Shown here: one piece after another, positions 36,100 to 44,417 of the stretch
Position numbering within the stretch: the stretch's first letter is position 1
How the letters are laid out: every line of letters begins with the position of its first letter
Origin: Halomicrococcus gelatinilyticus
Lineage (GTDB): Archaea; Halobacteriota; Halobacteria; Halobacteriales; Haladaptataceae
Assembly (NCBI GenBank): GCA_024227995.1
Contig: CP100465.1
Location: forward strand, 1,612,001 to 1,676,000
Length of the DNA: 64,000 nucleotides
Reading direction: 5' to 3'
Program-made: the position numbers and the translations under genes
Notes under the pieces: generated by a model
Told to the model about the DNA's origin: nothing
Databases searched by the model: none
The model's input: the letters and a program-made list of their open reading frames with translations, nothing else

Positions 36100-36819
36100 C
36101 TAGCGCTCGATCTCGTCCGACCAGGAGTCCGGAACCTGGATGACGTACCGGCCGTCCTCCTGGAGGGCGATGATGTACTCTTTGCGCTCGTACAGCTCCA
36201 TCAGGTTGAGCTCGTACTGGCCCGGGTTCACCACCTTGATGCTCTCGAACTGGCTGTTCAGTTCCTCCCGGAGCTCTTCGAGGGTCGGTTTCTCGCCGTC
36301 GGGCGCGTCCACGACGGTGCCCTCCCCCTCGGCGGGCGAGCGGTCCGGCAGTTCGTCGTCGGCCACCACGTCGGTCCTCGCGTGTGCCTGCGCGGTGTCC
36401 TCCTCGGTGTCGTCTTCGTCGGCGGGACGGCTCGTGGGCGCGTCGGCGTCGGCATCGACGCCGGCGTCGCTCCCGTCGACCGACGGACGGTCGGGTTCGG
36501 CGGGCGTCTCGGACTGGTCCCGGTCGTCGCGCGTTCCGACCCACTCGCGGACGGTGGAGGCCGCACGGCCGACGGCACCGGCGTCGCTCCCCGCCCGCGA
36601 GCCGCCGGTCGAGTCCGGCGACGCGGCGGGCGTCGTTTCGGATGGAGACGGAGACGTCTCGTCGGCGGAGCGCTGGTCCGGGGCGGACCCGCCCTCGGAC
36701 GAACCGGCCCCGGCAGGCCGGAACTGGAACTTGTTGCCGCCGCAGTCGGGACACCCCGAGAGCATCTCCTTCGATCCGTCGGCGAACGTGCGCCCGCAGT
36801 TCGTACACTCGTGGGGCAT
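36100..36819 (-). CDS. oapC: origin-associated zinc-ribbon protein OapC
   Basis: A 239-residue protein. The N-terminal zinc ribbon is HECTNCGRTFADG... SGCPDCGGNKF (CxxC...CxxC). It is followed by a long Ser/Pro/Asp/Glu-rich disordered linker (about 35-175). The C-terminal folded module ELREELNSQFESIKVVNPGQ to IQVPDSWSDEIER is the conserved part. Gene order oapA-oapB-oapC next to the origin and orc1 is the haloarchaeal arrangement, from which the name is taken. Its ATG overlaps the oapB stop by one base. The molecular role is not established. Confidence 0.88.
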   Translation of the reverse strand: MPHECTNCGRTFADGSKEMLSGCPDCGGNKFQFRPAGAGSSEGGSAPDQRSADETSPSPSETTPAASPDSTGGSRAGSDAGAVGRAASTVREWVGTRDDRDQSETPAEPDRPSVDGSDAGVDADADAPTSRPADEDDTEEDTAQAHARTDVVADDELPDRSPAEGEGTVVDAPDGEKPTLEELREELNSQFESIKVVNPGQYELNLMELYERKEYIIALQEDGRYVIQVPDSWSDEIER

Positions 36820-37202
36820 TATTTCCGGGAGATGAGCGCGCTGATGAGGTTCTCGTCCTTGTGGAGCGTCTCGATCTGGTTCGCCGGGCCGATGACCGTG
36901 AGCGCCGACGTCGACTCGCGGCCCATCAGGCGACCGAGGAACCCACTGTCGGAGGTCTCGGAGCGCGGGTACGTTTCGATCTCGATGCCGTTGAACTCGT
37001 CCGGGCTGATCTCGGTCATCGTCACCTCGATGAGCTTGCTCTCCTCGTCGGGCGAGAGTCCCTCCTCCAGGATGACGATCTTGCCCTCGCGGACCCCGTC
37101 GAGGATCATCCGGATCTTCTCCATGCTCGTCTTGCCGGACATCCGCTCGCCGCCGATGAGGTCGATCTGAACGCCGTCGTCCCCGTTTTTCACTTCAGCC
37201 AT
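36819..37202 (-). CDS. oapB: origin-associated protein OapB (DUF2073)
   Basis: A 127-residue DUF2073 protein (VQIDLIGGERMSGKTSMEKIRMILDGVREGKIVILEEGLSPDEE...). It contains a P-loop-like GGERMSGKTS, but the protein is too short for a full NTPase domain. Conserved in archaea, it is nearly always adjacent to the Era-like GTPase oapA, 4 bp upstream here. It probably works with that GTPase. The start at 37202 is the only one fitting the operon spacing. Confidence 0.9.
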   Translation of the reverse strand: MAEVKNGDDGVQIDLIGGERMSGKTSMEKIRMILDGVREGKIVILEEGLSPDEESKLIEVTMTEISPDEFNGIEIETYPRSETSDSGFLGRLMGRESTSALTVIGPANQIETLHKDENLISALISRK

Positions 37203-37206
37203 GGTA

Positions 37207-37848
37207 TCACCCGAAGTACTCCGCTATCTTCTCGTACACTTCGTCCATGTTGTCGCCCTCGAGCGCCGAGAGCGGAATCGTCTCGTGCTGGGGGTAGGCG
37301 TTGCGGATGCGCTGGACGCTGGAGTCCTCGAGGTCGGTCTTGTTCGCCAGGATGAGCACCGGGAGGTCCTGGCTCTCGATGATGCCGATGAGCATCGTGT
37401 TCACCTGCGTGAACGGGTCGGTCGTGCTGTCGAGCACGTAGATGACGCCGTCGACGTCCTCGCGGAGCCAGTGCATGGCCTCGGCGACGCCCTCGGTGGC
37501 CTCGCGGGAGCGACGCACGGCGTCCTCCTTCTCCATGTCGTGTTCGAGGAACTCCTCGTAGTCGACCTTCGTCGTGACACCGGGCGTGTCGACGATGTCG
37601 ATGCTGACCGTCTTCCCGTTCCGCTCGATCTCGACGTTCTCCTTGCGGCGAGCGCGCCGCGTCTCGTGCGGAATGTGACTCTCCGGGCCGACGGCGTCGC
37701 CGGTCCAATCGCGTGCGATGCGGTTGGCCAACGTCGTCTTCCCCGCGTTGGGCGGCCCGTAGATGCCGATGCGCTTCGGCTCTTCTGCCGAGAAGAGCTT
37801 GTCCGTCACCCTTGCAATACTTTTCCTGAAACCTGTGAACAATCCCAT
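37207..37848 (-). CDS. oapA: Era-like GTPase OapA
   Basis: A 213-residue GTPase. G1 is GIYGPPNAGKTTLANR, the G2 region follows with HETRRARR, G3 is VDTPGV, G4 is ANKTDLED and G5-like LSALEGDN. The N-terminal amphipathic stretch MGLFTGFRKSIARVTDKLF may bind membrane or partner. It is the first gene of the leftward oapABC operon at the origin. The ATG at 37848 is chosen since upstream residues are low-complexity and non-conserved in character. Confidence 0.93.
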   Translation of the reverse strand: MGLFTGFRKSIARVTDKLFSAEEPKRIGIYGPPNAGKTTLANRIARDWTGDAVGPESHIPHETRRARRKENVEIERNGKTVSIDIVDTPGVTTKVDYEEFLEHDMEKEDAVRRSREATEGVAEAMHWLREDVDGVIYVLDSTTDPFTQVNTMLIGIIESQDLPVLILANKTDLEDSSVQRIRNAYPQHETIPLSALEGDNMDEVYEKIAEYFG

Positions 37849-38217
37849 CCTGTTTCCTCCTGGACCCTGGCTGTCGGTGGATAACGCCGACGGGCGGGCT
37901 GTGTGCGCGTAGAACTTCACGCCACTCACTTAAACCTACGTCAGACAACTATTGATGCAATCACACGGTTCGAGACGCAAGAATAGTCGATTCGACGACC
38001 CGCCGACCGGGCAATATTTGTGGTTCGTCGGCTGAAAGCAACGACGTCGGCGATTCGCCGGCCAACGTCGAATCGAGGACAACTGAACGACGGTTCGAGG
38101 GGAAGCGAGCCAACTGGCGAGTCGTGAAAAGGTCAGGCGGTGAGCGTGGGTGGCGTCGAGTTCGGTCGAACGACGACGGACGGTCGCGAAGAGCGTCGTT
38201 CCGACGCTCGACCCGTC

Positions 38218-38240
38218 GTTCCACACGAAACGTAGGGGTC
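38218..38240 (+). repeat. origin recognition box-like element 1
   Basis: It contains GTTCCACACGAAACGTAGGG plus GTC: TTCCA arm, GAAACG core and four-G run. Plus orientation. Confidence 0.6.
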
Positions 38241-38284
38241 GAGGCGACCCCAGCGGAGGTCGGCAAGCAGCCGCCTCTCGGGAG

Positions 38285-38307
38285 AACCCCACCGTTTCGA
38301 CTGGAGT
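38285..38307 (-). repeat. origin recognition box-like element 2
   Basis: On the minus strand ACTCCAGTCGAAACGGTGGG followed by GTT. It lies 44 bp from element 1 in opposite orientation, the G-runs facing each other. Confidence 0.65.
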
Positions 38308-38488
38308 GAGTCGGGCCGTGGGACGGGTTGGAGCTCGTCGTCCATTCCGTCGGCGTTGATATGGCGTCGACTATCGTCGTATGGCTCGTTGTCGGGCACC
38401 GGTTCACATCTCGAAGTAGCAACAGATACGGTTCGCTGACCGGTCATGTCGGCGGATTGATTGCACGGCGCGATTGCCGCCACACACC

Positions 38489-38512
38489 AACCCCTTCGTT
38501 TCAGGTGGAACT
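38489..38512 (-). repeat. origin recognition box-like element 3
   Basis: On the minus strand GTTCCACCTGAAACGAAGGG with a further G and TT. It flanks the left side of the AT-rich core with its G-run facing away from the core. Confidence 0.75.
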
Positions 38513-38529
38513 GGTCGGTCGGGTGGTGA

Positions 38530-38660
38530 GCAACGAACCAGCTAGCACGTCGGTACTACCTTACAACACCACCAACCCTCTAGAAAACGTATTGCTCTAG
38601 TTTGCGGTTATTGTTTCTGTATGATGGATATAAAGGTTGCTGTTCTAGAGGTAGCCGTGG
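38530..38660. other. AT-rich core of the origin
   Basis: A distinctly AT-rich stretch in a GC-rich genome, including CTCTAGAAAACGTATTGCTC and GGATATAAAGG. It lies between the inverted elements 3 and 4 and is the best candidate for the unwinding element. Confidence 0.6.
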
Positions 38661-38681
38661 CACCCCTCTTCCCATCTCGTC

Positions 38682-38704
38682 GTTCCACTCGAAACGAAGG
38701 GGTG
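38682..38704 (+). repeat. origin recognition box-like element 4
   Basis: GTTCCACTCGAAACGAAGGG followed by GTG: the right flank of the AT-rich core, inverted relative to element 3, G-run outward. Confidence 0.75.
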
Positions 38705-38804
38705 GGTGGGGCCCGAGTTGTGGTAGGCGAACCAACATGTGTGATCTTCCTCATTTCTATCAACCGTTCGTTCGGGATGAATCGCGCCATATTAGTTAGA
38801 AAAT

Positions 38805-38900
38805 TTATAAACGTGGCCGGTCGTCGTCGTCGTCGAGCGAGACCGCGACCGCGTCGACGTCGAGCGCGTCGCCGTCATCGTCGAGCGGGTAACCACCTGG
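38805..38900 (-). pseudogene. possible acidic protein C-terminal remnant
   Basis: On the minus strand an open frame ending TTATAA reads GGYPLDDDGDALDVDAVAVS then LDDDDDRPRL. This has strong haloarchaeal acidic codon character (GAC, GTC, GCG), unlike the Arg-run the plus strand would encode. The frame upstream soon loses this character and has no start. It may be the tail of a lost gene within the origin region; chance composition is a real alternative. Confidence 0.3.
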
Positions 38901-38938
38901 ACAGACCCCGGCGCGTGGTAGAATCGCACGCGGTGCCG

Positions 38939-38960
38939 GTTCCACTCGAACTGAAGGCGT
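38939..38960 (+). repeat. degenerate ORB-like element 5
   Basis: GTTCCACTCGAACTGAAGGC keeps the TTCCA arm, but the GAAACG core is changed to GAACTG and the G-run is broken. It is probably a decayed copy. Confidence 0.4.
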
Positions 38961-39204
38961 CGCTCCTACGACTCTCGGACGAACCGGCTATAATCGTGGT
39001 GTACAGGCTCGAACGCAGCCGAACTGGCAGGTACGAGGGTTCGAACGAGAACGGGTCGACGCGTCGATGGAGTCCGACCCGTCACGCCGCGACGGCCGGG
39101 TTCGAGCGGCGAGTGGGCCGAACTGTAGCGACGCGCTCAGGGCCGAATCCGTCGTTTCCCGGCTTCTACCGCTGGTTTATACAGGTGTCGCTCGATGAGA
39201 AAGA

Positions 39205-39212
39205 TTTTAATA
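39205..39212 (+). promoter_or_regulatory. candidate TATA element for orc1
   Basis: TTTTAATA is the strongest TATA-like match upstream of orc1. Transcription from it would give a leader of about 115 nt that includes ORB-like element 6. No closer TATA element is visible. Confidence 0.3.
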
Positions 39213-39326
39213 CTCTGGTTCACCTTTAGTTCATCTGCATCAACTGGACGCGCTGGTAGGTTTTCGCTACCGCGAAACCGGACGATATCCCCCGGCTTCG
39301 TGCTCTCTCGCCGTTCCGGCGCGCGC

Positions 39327-39349
39327 ATTCCAATCGAAACGAAGGGGTT
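39327..39349 (+). repeat. origin recognition box-like element 6
   Basis: ATTCCAATCGAAACGAAGGG followed by GTT, ending four bases before the orc1 ATG. Binding of Orc1 here could link initiation to its own expression. Confidence 0.7.
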
Positions 39350-39353
39350 GACA

Positions 39354-40856
39354 ATGGCAGACGAGAACCCGACACCACCGAACGACGGCACGACCCACGG
39401 CGGCTCCGAGGGGAGCTTCGAGGGGCTGGACCTCGACGACGTGGTCCTGGACGACGCTGACGAGGAGGGTAACCAGGGTCTGTTCGACGACCTGCTGTCC
39501 GGGGAGCCGATCTTCGAGAACAAGGAGGTACTGCGACCCTCGTACACGCCGCACGAGCTACCGCACCGCAAAGAGCAGATCAACAAGATGGCGACCATCC
39601 TCGTCGCGGCGCTTCGCGGGGAGACGCCGTCGAACATCCTCATCTACGGCAAGACGGGGACCGGGAAGACGGCGAGCGCGAAGTTCGTCAGCCAGGAGCT
39701 GGAGAGCACCTCCCAGAAGTACGAGGTGCCCTGCGAGGTCGAGTACATCAACTGCGAGGTGACCGACACCCAGTACCGCGTGCTCGCGCAGCTCGCGAAC
39801 AAGTTCATCGAGAACAACCGCGAGCGCATCGAGGCCCGCATCGACCAGCTCGAGGACGTCCGGGACGGCGCGGTCGCCGAACCCGACCAGATGGAAAACA
39901 CCGAGTTCGACTCCGTCGAGGAGATCGACGAGCGCATCGCGGAACTCGAGGACGACGCCGAGGAGATGGAGACGGTGCCCATGACCGGGTGGCCGACCGA
40001 CCGCGTGTACAACACGTTCTTCGAGGCCGTCGACTACGAGGAGCGCGTCGTCGTCATCATGCTCGACGAGATCGACAAGCTGGTCGAGAAGAGCGGCGAC
40101 GACACGCTGTACAACCTCTCGCGCATGAACTCCGAGCTGGAGAACTCGCGCGTCTCCATCATGGGCATCAGCAACGACCTGAAGTTCACCGACTTCCTCG
40201 ACCCGCGCGTCAAGTCGAGCCTCGGCGAGGAGGAGATCGTCTTCCCGCCGTACGACGCCAACCAGCTGCGCGACATCCTCCAGCACCGCTCGGACGTGGC
40301 GTTCAAGGACAACGCCCTCTCGGAGGACGTCATCCCCCTCTGTGCGGCGTTCGCCGCCCAGGAGCACGGCGACGCCCGGCGCGCGCTCGACCTCCTGCGG
40401 ACCGCGGGCGAACTCGCAGAGCGCGACCAGGCCGAACTCGTCGCGGAGGCTCACGTCCGGAAGGCCCAGGACAAGATCGAACTCGACCGCGTCGTCGAGG
40501 TCGTTCGCACGCTCCCGACCCAGTCGAAGCTCGTCCTCTTCTCGACCATCATGCTGGAGAAGAACGGCGTCCACAACATCAACACGGGCGAGGTGTACAA
40601 CGTCTACAAGCACCTCTGTGAGGAGATCGACGCCGACATCCTCACCCAGCGCCGCGTCACCGACCTCATCAGCGAACTCGACATGCTCGGCATCGTCAAC
40701 GCCGTCGTCGTCTCGAAGGGTCGCTACGGCCGGACGAAGGAGATCAGCATCTCCGTCCCCATCGAGGAGACCGAGGCCGTCCTCCTCTCGGACTCTCGCC
40801 TCGGCGACATCGACGACGTTCAGCCGTTCATGCAGCAGGCCCGCTTCGACAGCTAG
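39354..40856 (+). CDS. orc1: Orc1/Cdc6 replication initiator
   Basis: A 500-residue AAA+ initiator that binds origin boxes and recruits MCM. Walker A is LIYGKTGTGKTASAKF, Walker B VVIMLDEIDKLVEK, sensor 1 MGISNDLKF, sensor 2 around GDARRALDLLRTAG. The C-terminal winged helix (about 405-490) includes VVEVVRTLPTQSKLVLFSTI and QRRVTDLISELDMLGIV. An acidic N-terminal tail and an extra charged insert (about 170-200) explain the length above the usual 400. The ATG at 39354 follows an ORB-like element; the frame is open upstream but crosses that repeat and is not coding in character. Confidence 0.96.
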   Translation: MADENPTPPNDGTTHGGSEGSFEGLDLDDVVLDDADEEGNQGLFDDLLSGEPIFENKEVLRPSYTPHELPHRKEQINKMATILVAALRGETPSNILIYGKTGTGKTASAKFVSQELESTSQKYEVPCEVEYINCEVTDTQYRVLAQLANKFIENNRERIEARIDQLEDVRDGAVAEPDQMENTEFDSVEEIDERIAELEDDAEEMETVPMTGWPTDRVYNTFFEAVDYEERVVVIMLDEIDKLVEKSGDDTLYNLSRMNSELENSRVSIMGISNDLKFTDFLDPRVKSSLGEEEIVFPPYDANQLRDILQHRSDVAFKDNALSEDVIPLCAAFAAQEHGDARRALDLLRTAGELAERDQAELVAEAHVRKAQDKIELDRVVEVVRTLPTQSKLVLFSTIMLEKNGVHNINTGEVYNVYKHLCEEIDADILTQRRVTDLISELDMLGIVNAVVVSKGRYGRTKEISISVPIEETEAVLLSDSRLGDIDDVQPFMQQARFDS

Positions 40857-40935
40857 TCCGGTCGACAGTTAGTCCGGCTCTCGTCTGGCGGCTTCGTCGT
40901 ACTTCTCGCCGTCGCACTTCTCGCCGTACTCGTCA

Positions 40936-40958
40936 GCTCGACTCGAAACGGAGGGGTT
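40936..40958 (+). repeat. dispersed ORB-like element behind orc1
   Basis: GCTCGACTCGAAACGGAGGG followed by GTT, about 80 bp after the orc1 stop; the first arm is weak. With element 6 it flanks the orc1 gene. Confidence 0.5.
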
Positions 40959-41128
40959 CGAAACCCGGGTAGGGACGTCTGTCGCCGTCGAGTTCGTCTC
41001 CGAGCGCCGTCAGGACGGCCGATGCTCTCTCCAGACCGGTCAGTCACCCGACGTCGAACGGTGGGTTCCTTTCGCGGCGGTTTGCGTCGATACCGCAACA
41101 AATAACAGGTTCGTCCGAGCGGTTCCGC

Positions 41129-42145
41129 GTGGTGAACGCGACGCTACCCGACCTGCTGCGACTGCTCGCGATCCCCGTCTTCGGATGGGCAGCGTGGCAC
41201 GACGTGGAGTCCCGTCGAGTGGCAAACAGGACGTGGTATCCGCTCGCCGCGCTCGCGGTCGTCCTCCTGGTCTGGGAGGGCTGGGTAGCGTTGCACGCGC
41301 CGCCGCTCGAACGGCGATGGTTCCTCCTCGGCGTCGTCGTGAGTCTCGGGTTCGTCGCGCCGCTGGTGCTCGTGTTCTGGTGGTTCCGGGCGTTCGGCGG
41401 CGCGGACATGAAGGCGTTCCTCGTCGTCGCCGCGCTGTTCCCAACCTACCCGACCTACGAGGTGGCGGGCTGGACGCTCCCCGTCCAGCAGACGCTGCTG
41501 GGCGCGTTCTCGCTCACCATCCTCACGAACACCGTCATCGTCGGTGCGCTGTACCCGGTGTCGCTGTTCGTCCGGAACCTGCTCGCCGGCCGCTTCTCGA
41601 AGGTCATGTTCGTCGGACGGGTGACGCCGTGGGAGGAGATCCCGACGGCGCACGGGCGACTGCTGGAGACGCCCGACGGCGTCGGCCGGAGCGGCGTGGA
41701 CCTCGACGCCGTCCGGATGTACCTCCGGTGGCGCGGCGTCACGCTCGCGGAACTGCGCGAGCGCGCCCACGAACTCCGCGACCCCGCGACGCTCCCCGAC
41801 GACCCCAATCCGCCGACCGACGGCGCCGTCGGCCTCGACCCGAACGGGCCCGAGGAGGTCGCGGACGGCGGGACGGCGGTCCAGCGGTCGACGGAGGACG
41901 AGGCGTCGTCGGGCTACGAGGACCCCTGGGGCGCAGCGGCGTTCCTGGACGACATCGACCACGGCGCCTACGGGACGACCTCGACCCAGCTGCGCGAGGG
42001 CCTGACGGTGCTCGCGACCGAGGACGAGGTCTGGGTGTCGCCCGGCATCCCGTTCATCGTGCCGATGTTCGTCGGCCTGCTCGTGGCGTTCGGCTACGGC
42101 GACCTGCTGGCCGGCATCCTGGGCGTGCTCGGCGTCGCCATCTGA
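41129..42145 (+). CDS. A24-type prepilin peptidase-like membrane protein
   Basis: A 338-residue membrane protein. The N-terminal half has about six spans and the two catalytic aspartates of the A24 (FlaK/PibD/TadV) family: FGWAAWHDVESRRV and FGGADMKAF (GxAD variant of GxGD). After about residue 150 comes a long soluble insert including an acidic stretch (about 215-265), then two C-terminal spans. It would process type IV pilin-like or archaellin precursors. The start is GTG (41129) with AAATAA about 28 nt upstream; a second GTG follows immediately. Confidence 0.85.
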   Translation: MVNATLPDLLRLLAIPVFGWAAWHDVESRRVANRTWYPLAALAVVLLVWEGWVALHAPPLERRWFLLGVVVSLGFVAPLVLVFWWFRAFGGADMKAFLVVAALFPTYPTYEVAGWTLPVQQTLLGAFSLTILTNTVIVGALYPVSLFVRNLLAGRFSKVMFVGRVTPWEEIPTAHGRLLETPDGVGRSGVDLDAVRMYLRWRGVTLAELRERAHELRDPATLPDDPNPPTDGAVGLDPNGPEEVADGGTAVQRSTEDEASSGYEDPWGAAAFLDDIDHGAYGTTSTQLREGLTVLATEDEVWVSPGIPFIVPMFVGLLVAFGYGDLLAGILGVLGVAI

Positions 42146-42178
42146 ACGCCGCCGCTCGTCGTCGGTTCCTCTCGCATC

Positions 42179-43375
42179 CTACCTGATCCCGGTCACCGTC
42201 GTCAGCAGCGCGTAGAGGCCGTACCCCGACGCGAACGCGCTGACGAGCGACGTCACCCACGCCCCGAGCGTGAACGCGATCTTCCGTTTGGAGACGCCGC
42301 CGGACCCGACCACGAGGCCGCTGCCGATGACGCTGGAGATGACGATGTTGTTGAACGAGATGGGGATGCCGAGCGCGATGGCTGCCTGTGCGACGAGGAA
42401 TCCGGGGACGAGCGCGGCGATGGACCGCCGGACGCCGAGCTGGGAGTACTCGCGCGACACCGCCTGCAGCAGCCGCGGCGACCCCATCCACGCGCCGAGC
42501 AGGATGCCGGACGCGCCGAGCACGAGCAGCGTGACGTCCGGGACGCCGAAGTCGGCGAACAGCGGCTCCAGCGGGCCGGTCGCGAGGCCGACCTGGCTGC
42601 CGCCGCTGGAGAACGCGACGATGGCGCCCAGGCCGACGAGGAAGCGCTTGACGCCCGCGTCGAGGGACCGGGCCATGGTACGCTGGAGCGAGACGAAGAC
42701 GGCGACGCCCATCGCGGCGCTCGTCGCGACCATGACGAGGTCGTAGCCCTCGAACAGCGTCGGGGTCTGCCCGACCAGTGCGGAGACGGCGCCCGCGACG
42801 GTCGTCGCCGGCCCCGGAATCACCGTGAGGTCGACGTTCGCCAGCACGAAGCCGACGAAGCCGCCGAGCAGCGGGACGCTGACCGTCTCGGGGACGGCGT
42901 CGTGGCGCAGTAGCGTCGCGGTGGCGTAGGCGACCGACCCGGAGACGAACGGGACCGACACCCAGAACGTGACGATGCGCCGGTAGGTGGCGGTCGCCGG
43001 GTCGCCGCCGAGCGCGAACCCGACGCCGACCATCGCGCCCGTGACGGCAAACGCGGCGGGGAGTGGGTATCCCGTGCGGACGCCGAGCGCGATGAAGACG
43101 GCCGAGACGAACAGGCCCGCGGCGGCCGCGAGCGGCGTGAACGAGACGCCGTCGATGAGGCCGGTGCCGACGGTCTCGGAGATGCTGCCGCCCTGCGTGA
43201 TGGCCCCGAGCGCGGCGAACACGCCGATGAGGAAGGCCGCGCGCATCGTCGGGATGGCGTTCGCGCCCACTGCGGGGGCGAACGGGGGCGAGTTGCTCGA
43301 CGCCCCGAGCGACCACGCCATGAACAGGCTAGCGAGCACGGCGACCGCGACGACGGCGAACGTCCCGACCGCCAT
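42179..43375 (-). CDS. PiT-family inorganic phosphate permease
   Basis: A 398-residue PiT/Pho-4 transporter with about ten spans. Duplicated signatures: SLGASSNSPPFAPAVGANAI near the N-terminus and AFSSGGSQVGLATGPL in the middle, with FNNIVISSVIGSGLVVG near the end. It begins exactly one base after the stop codon of the universal stress protein gene, so the two are one operon. It is only distantly similar to the permease at 10055-11245. Confidence 0.9.
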   Translation of the reverse strand: MAVGTFAVVAVAVLASLFMAWSLGASSNSPPFAPAVGANAIPTMRAAFLIGVFAALGAITQGGSISETVGTGLIDGVSFTPLAAAAGLFVSAVFIALGVRTGYPLPAAFAVTGAMVGVGFALGGDPATATYRRIVTFWVSVPFVSGSVAYATATLLRHDAVPETVSVPLLGGFVGFVLANVDLTVIPGPATTVAGAVSALVGQTPTLFEGYDLVMVATSAAMGVAVFVSLQRTMARSLDAGVKRFLVGLGAIVAFSSGGSQVGLATGPLEPLFADFGVPDVTLLVLGASGILLGAWMGSPRLLQAVSREYSQLGVRRSIAALVPGFLVAQAAIALGIPISFNNIVISSVIGSGLVVGSGGVSKRKIAFTLGAWVTSLVSAFASGYGLYALLTTVTGIR

Positions 43376-44242
43376 CTACAGAACCTCGTGGATGACGCGG
43401 GACAGCCGCGGCCTGACGCCGACCGGTTTCCGCGTCAGGATGACGGTGCTGTCGGAGCGCCGTCCGACCGACTGGGAGACCGTGCCGACGAGTCGTCGCC
43501 GGAGGACGCTCTGGCGGGTGGTGCCGAGGACGGTGACGTCGTGCTCGTTGCTCGCCTCGACGACCTCGTCCGTGACGTCGCCCTGCACCACGCGCGTCTC
43601 GACGGGCGCGGGGCGGGCGAGCGCGGCGATCTCCGTGAGCAACCGCTCCGCGGCCGCCCGGTCGTCGTTCCGCCCGACGACCCGGAGCAGGTCGACGCGG
43701 GCGTCGTTCGCGACCGCGATGGACCGGGCCACCTCGGCCGCGAGTTCGGCGTGCGGTCCGCGCGCGACCGGGACGAGCACGGCGTCGACGCCGTCGGCCT
43801 CGACGCCCAGTTTCTCGACCAGGACGTCGCAGGGGGCGTTCCGGACGATGCGGTCGACGTTCGACCCGAGGACGATCTCGCTGGGGCGCTCGCGTTCGTG
43901 CCAGCCGACCACCAGGGCGTCGCAGTCGAACTCGACGACGGCGTCGACGAGTGCCCGGCCGGCGTCGTAGGCGACCAGCAACTGTCCGTCGACCGGTACC
44001 TCGCCGCCCGCCGTCTCCACGACGCGGTCGAGAATCTCCCGTCTTTCGTCGCCGAACCGCCGCTTGATGACCTCGTCGGTGAACAGCGCGAACGGCGACT
44101 GGCGCTGGGTGACGAGGACGCTCAACACCAGAACTTCGCCGCCCGCATCGCGCGCCACGTCCACCGCCGTTCGTGTCAACTGTGCGGCTCGTTCGGGGTG
44201 GGCGACCGCGACCGCGACGCGATAGTCGCTCGCACTCTCCAT
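43376..44242 (-). CDS. tandem universal stress protein
   Basis: A 288-residue protein made of two Usp domains (about 1-140 and 145-285). The first starts YRVAVAVAHPERAAQLTRTAVDVA and the second VDAVLVPVARGPHAELAAEVARSIA. Each keeps the Usp strand/helix pattern; VVGWHERERPSEIVLGSNVD and VLGTTRQSVLRRRLVGTVSQ are the nucleotide-loop regions, the typical G-2x-G-9x-G spacing only partly kept. Its gene abuts a phosphate permease without spacing, suggesting regulation of that transporter; PiT or APC transporter genes joined to Usp genes are common in haloarchaea. Confidence 0.85.
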   Translation of the reverse strand: MESASDYRVAVAVAHPERAAQLTRTAVDVARDAGGEVLVLSVLVTQRQSPFALFTDEVIKRRFGDERREILDRVVETAGGEVPVDGQLLVAYDAGRALVDAVVEFDCDALVVGWHERERPSEIVLGSNVDRIVRNAPCDVLVEKLGVEADGVDAVLVPVARGPHAELAAEVARSIAVANDARVDLLRVVGRNDDRAAAERLLTEIAALARPAPVETRVVQGDVTDEVVEASNEHDVTVLGTTRQSVLRRRLVGTVSQSVGRRSDSTVILTRKPVGVRPRLSRVIHEVL

Positions 44243-44344
44243 CCCGACCTAGTACAGCACGGACGAGCAAAAACGTTCGTCCCGCTGGAACTTCTCCGTA
44301 GGTCGACCTGTTCCCGCCCGAAATCCAACGCGGCGACCCGACAG

Positions 44345-44350
44345 TTTAAA
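44345..44350 (+). promoter_or_regulatory. TATA element upstream of hel308
   Basis: TTTAAA centred about 28 nt before an ATG at 44376 that opens a 13-codon ORF, rather than before the hel308 start itself (66 nt away). Confidence 0.45.
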
Positions 44351-44375
44351 CCGGAAGACGGGCCAAATCGGGGTA

Positions 44376-44417
44376 ATGACCCGAACCGCGTCGCGCCCGC
44401 GAGGTGAGCGCGGGTGA
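44376..44417 (+). CDS. 13-residue upstream ORF of hel308
   Basis: ATG to TGA encodes [13 protein letters not shown]. Its ATG lies at leaderless distance from TTTAAA. Its stop TGA (44415-44417) overlaps the hel308 GTG (44414-44416) in the sequence GGTGA. A ribosome that loads on the leaderless message would finish at the hel308 start, so this ORF probably serves translational coupling or tuning. The peptide is basic and unlike haloarchaeal proteins, so the product itself is unlikely to matter. Confidence 0.4.
   Translation: MTRTASRPRGERG

Larger units (their letters stand above)
37849..39353. other. chromosomal replication origin (oriC1-type)
   Basis: About 1.5 kb between the divergent oapABC operon and orc1/cdc6 without a convincing intact gene. 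It contains five good ORB-like elements and one degenerate copy. An AT-rich stretch (about 38530-38660) lies between an inverted pair (38489-38512 minus, 38682-38704 plus) whose G-runs face outward, as expected for a duplex-unwinding element between initiator sites. A second AT-rich patch is at 38750-38812. Orc1 proteins bind such boxes; the gene context (oapABC, orc1) is that of haloarchaeal oriC1. Origin activity is inferred, not shown. Confidence 0.85.

Noticed and set aside
38621-39229. A 202-codon plus-strand open frame within the origin
   Set aside because: It reads through ORB-like repeats and a run of Arg codons, with no coding bias or family resemblance.
39195-39353. In-frame upstream extension of Orc1 by 53 codons
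   Set aside because: It crosses an ORB-like element and AT-rich DNA and lacks the acidic haloarchaeal bias. The ATG at 39354 gives an acidic tail usual for the family.
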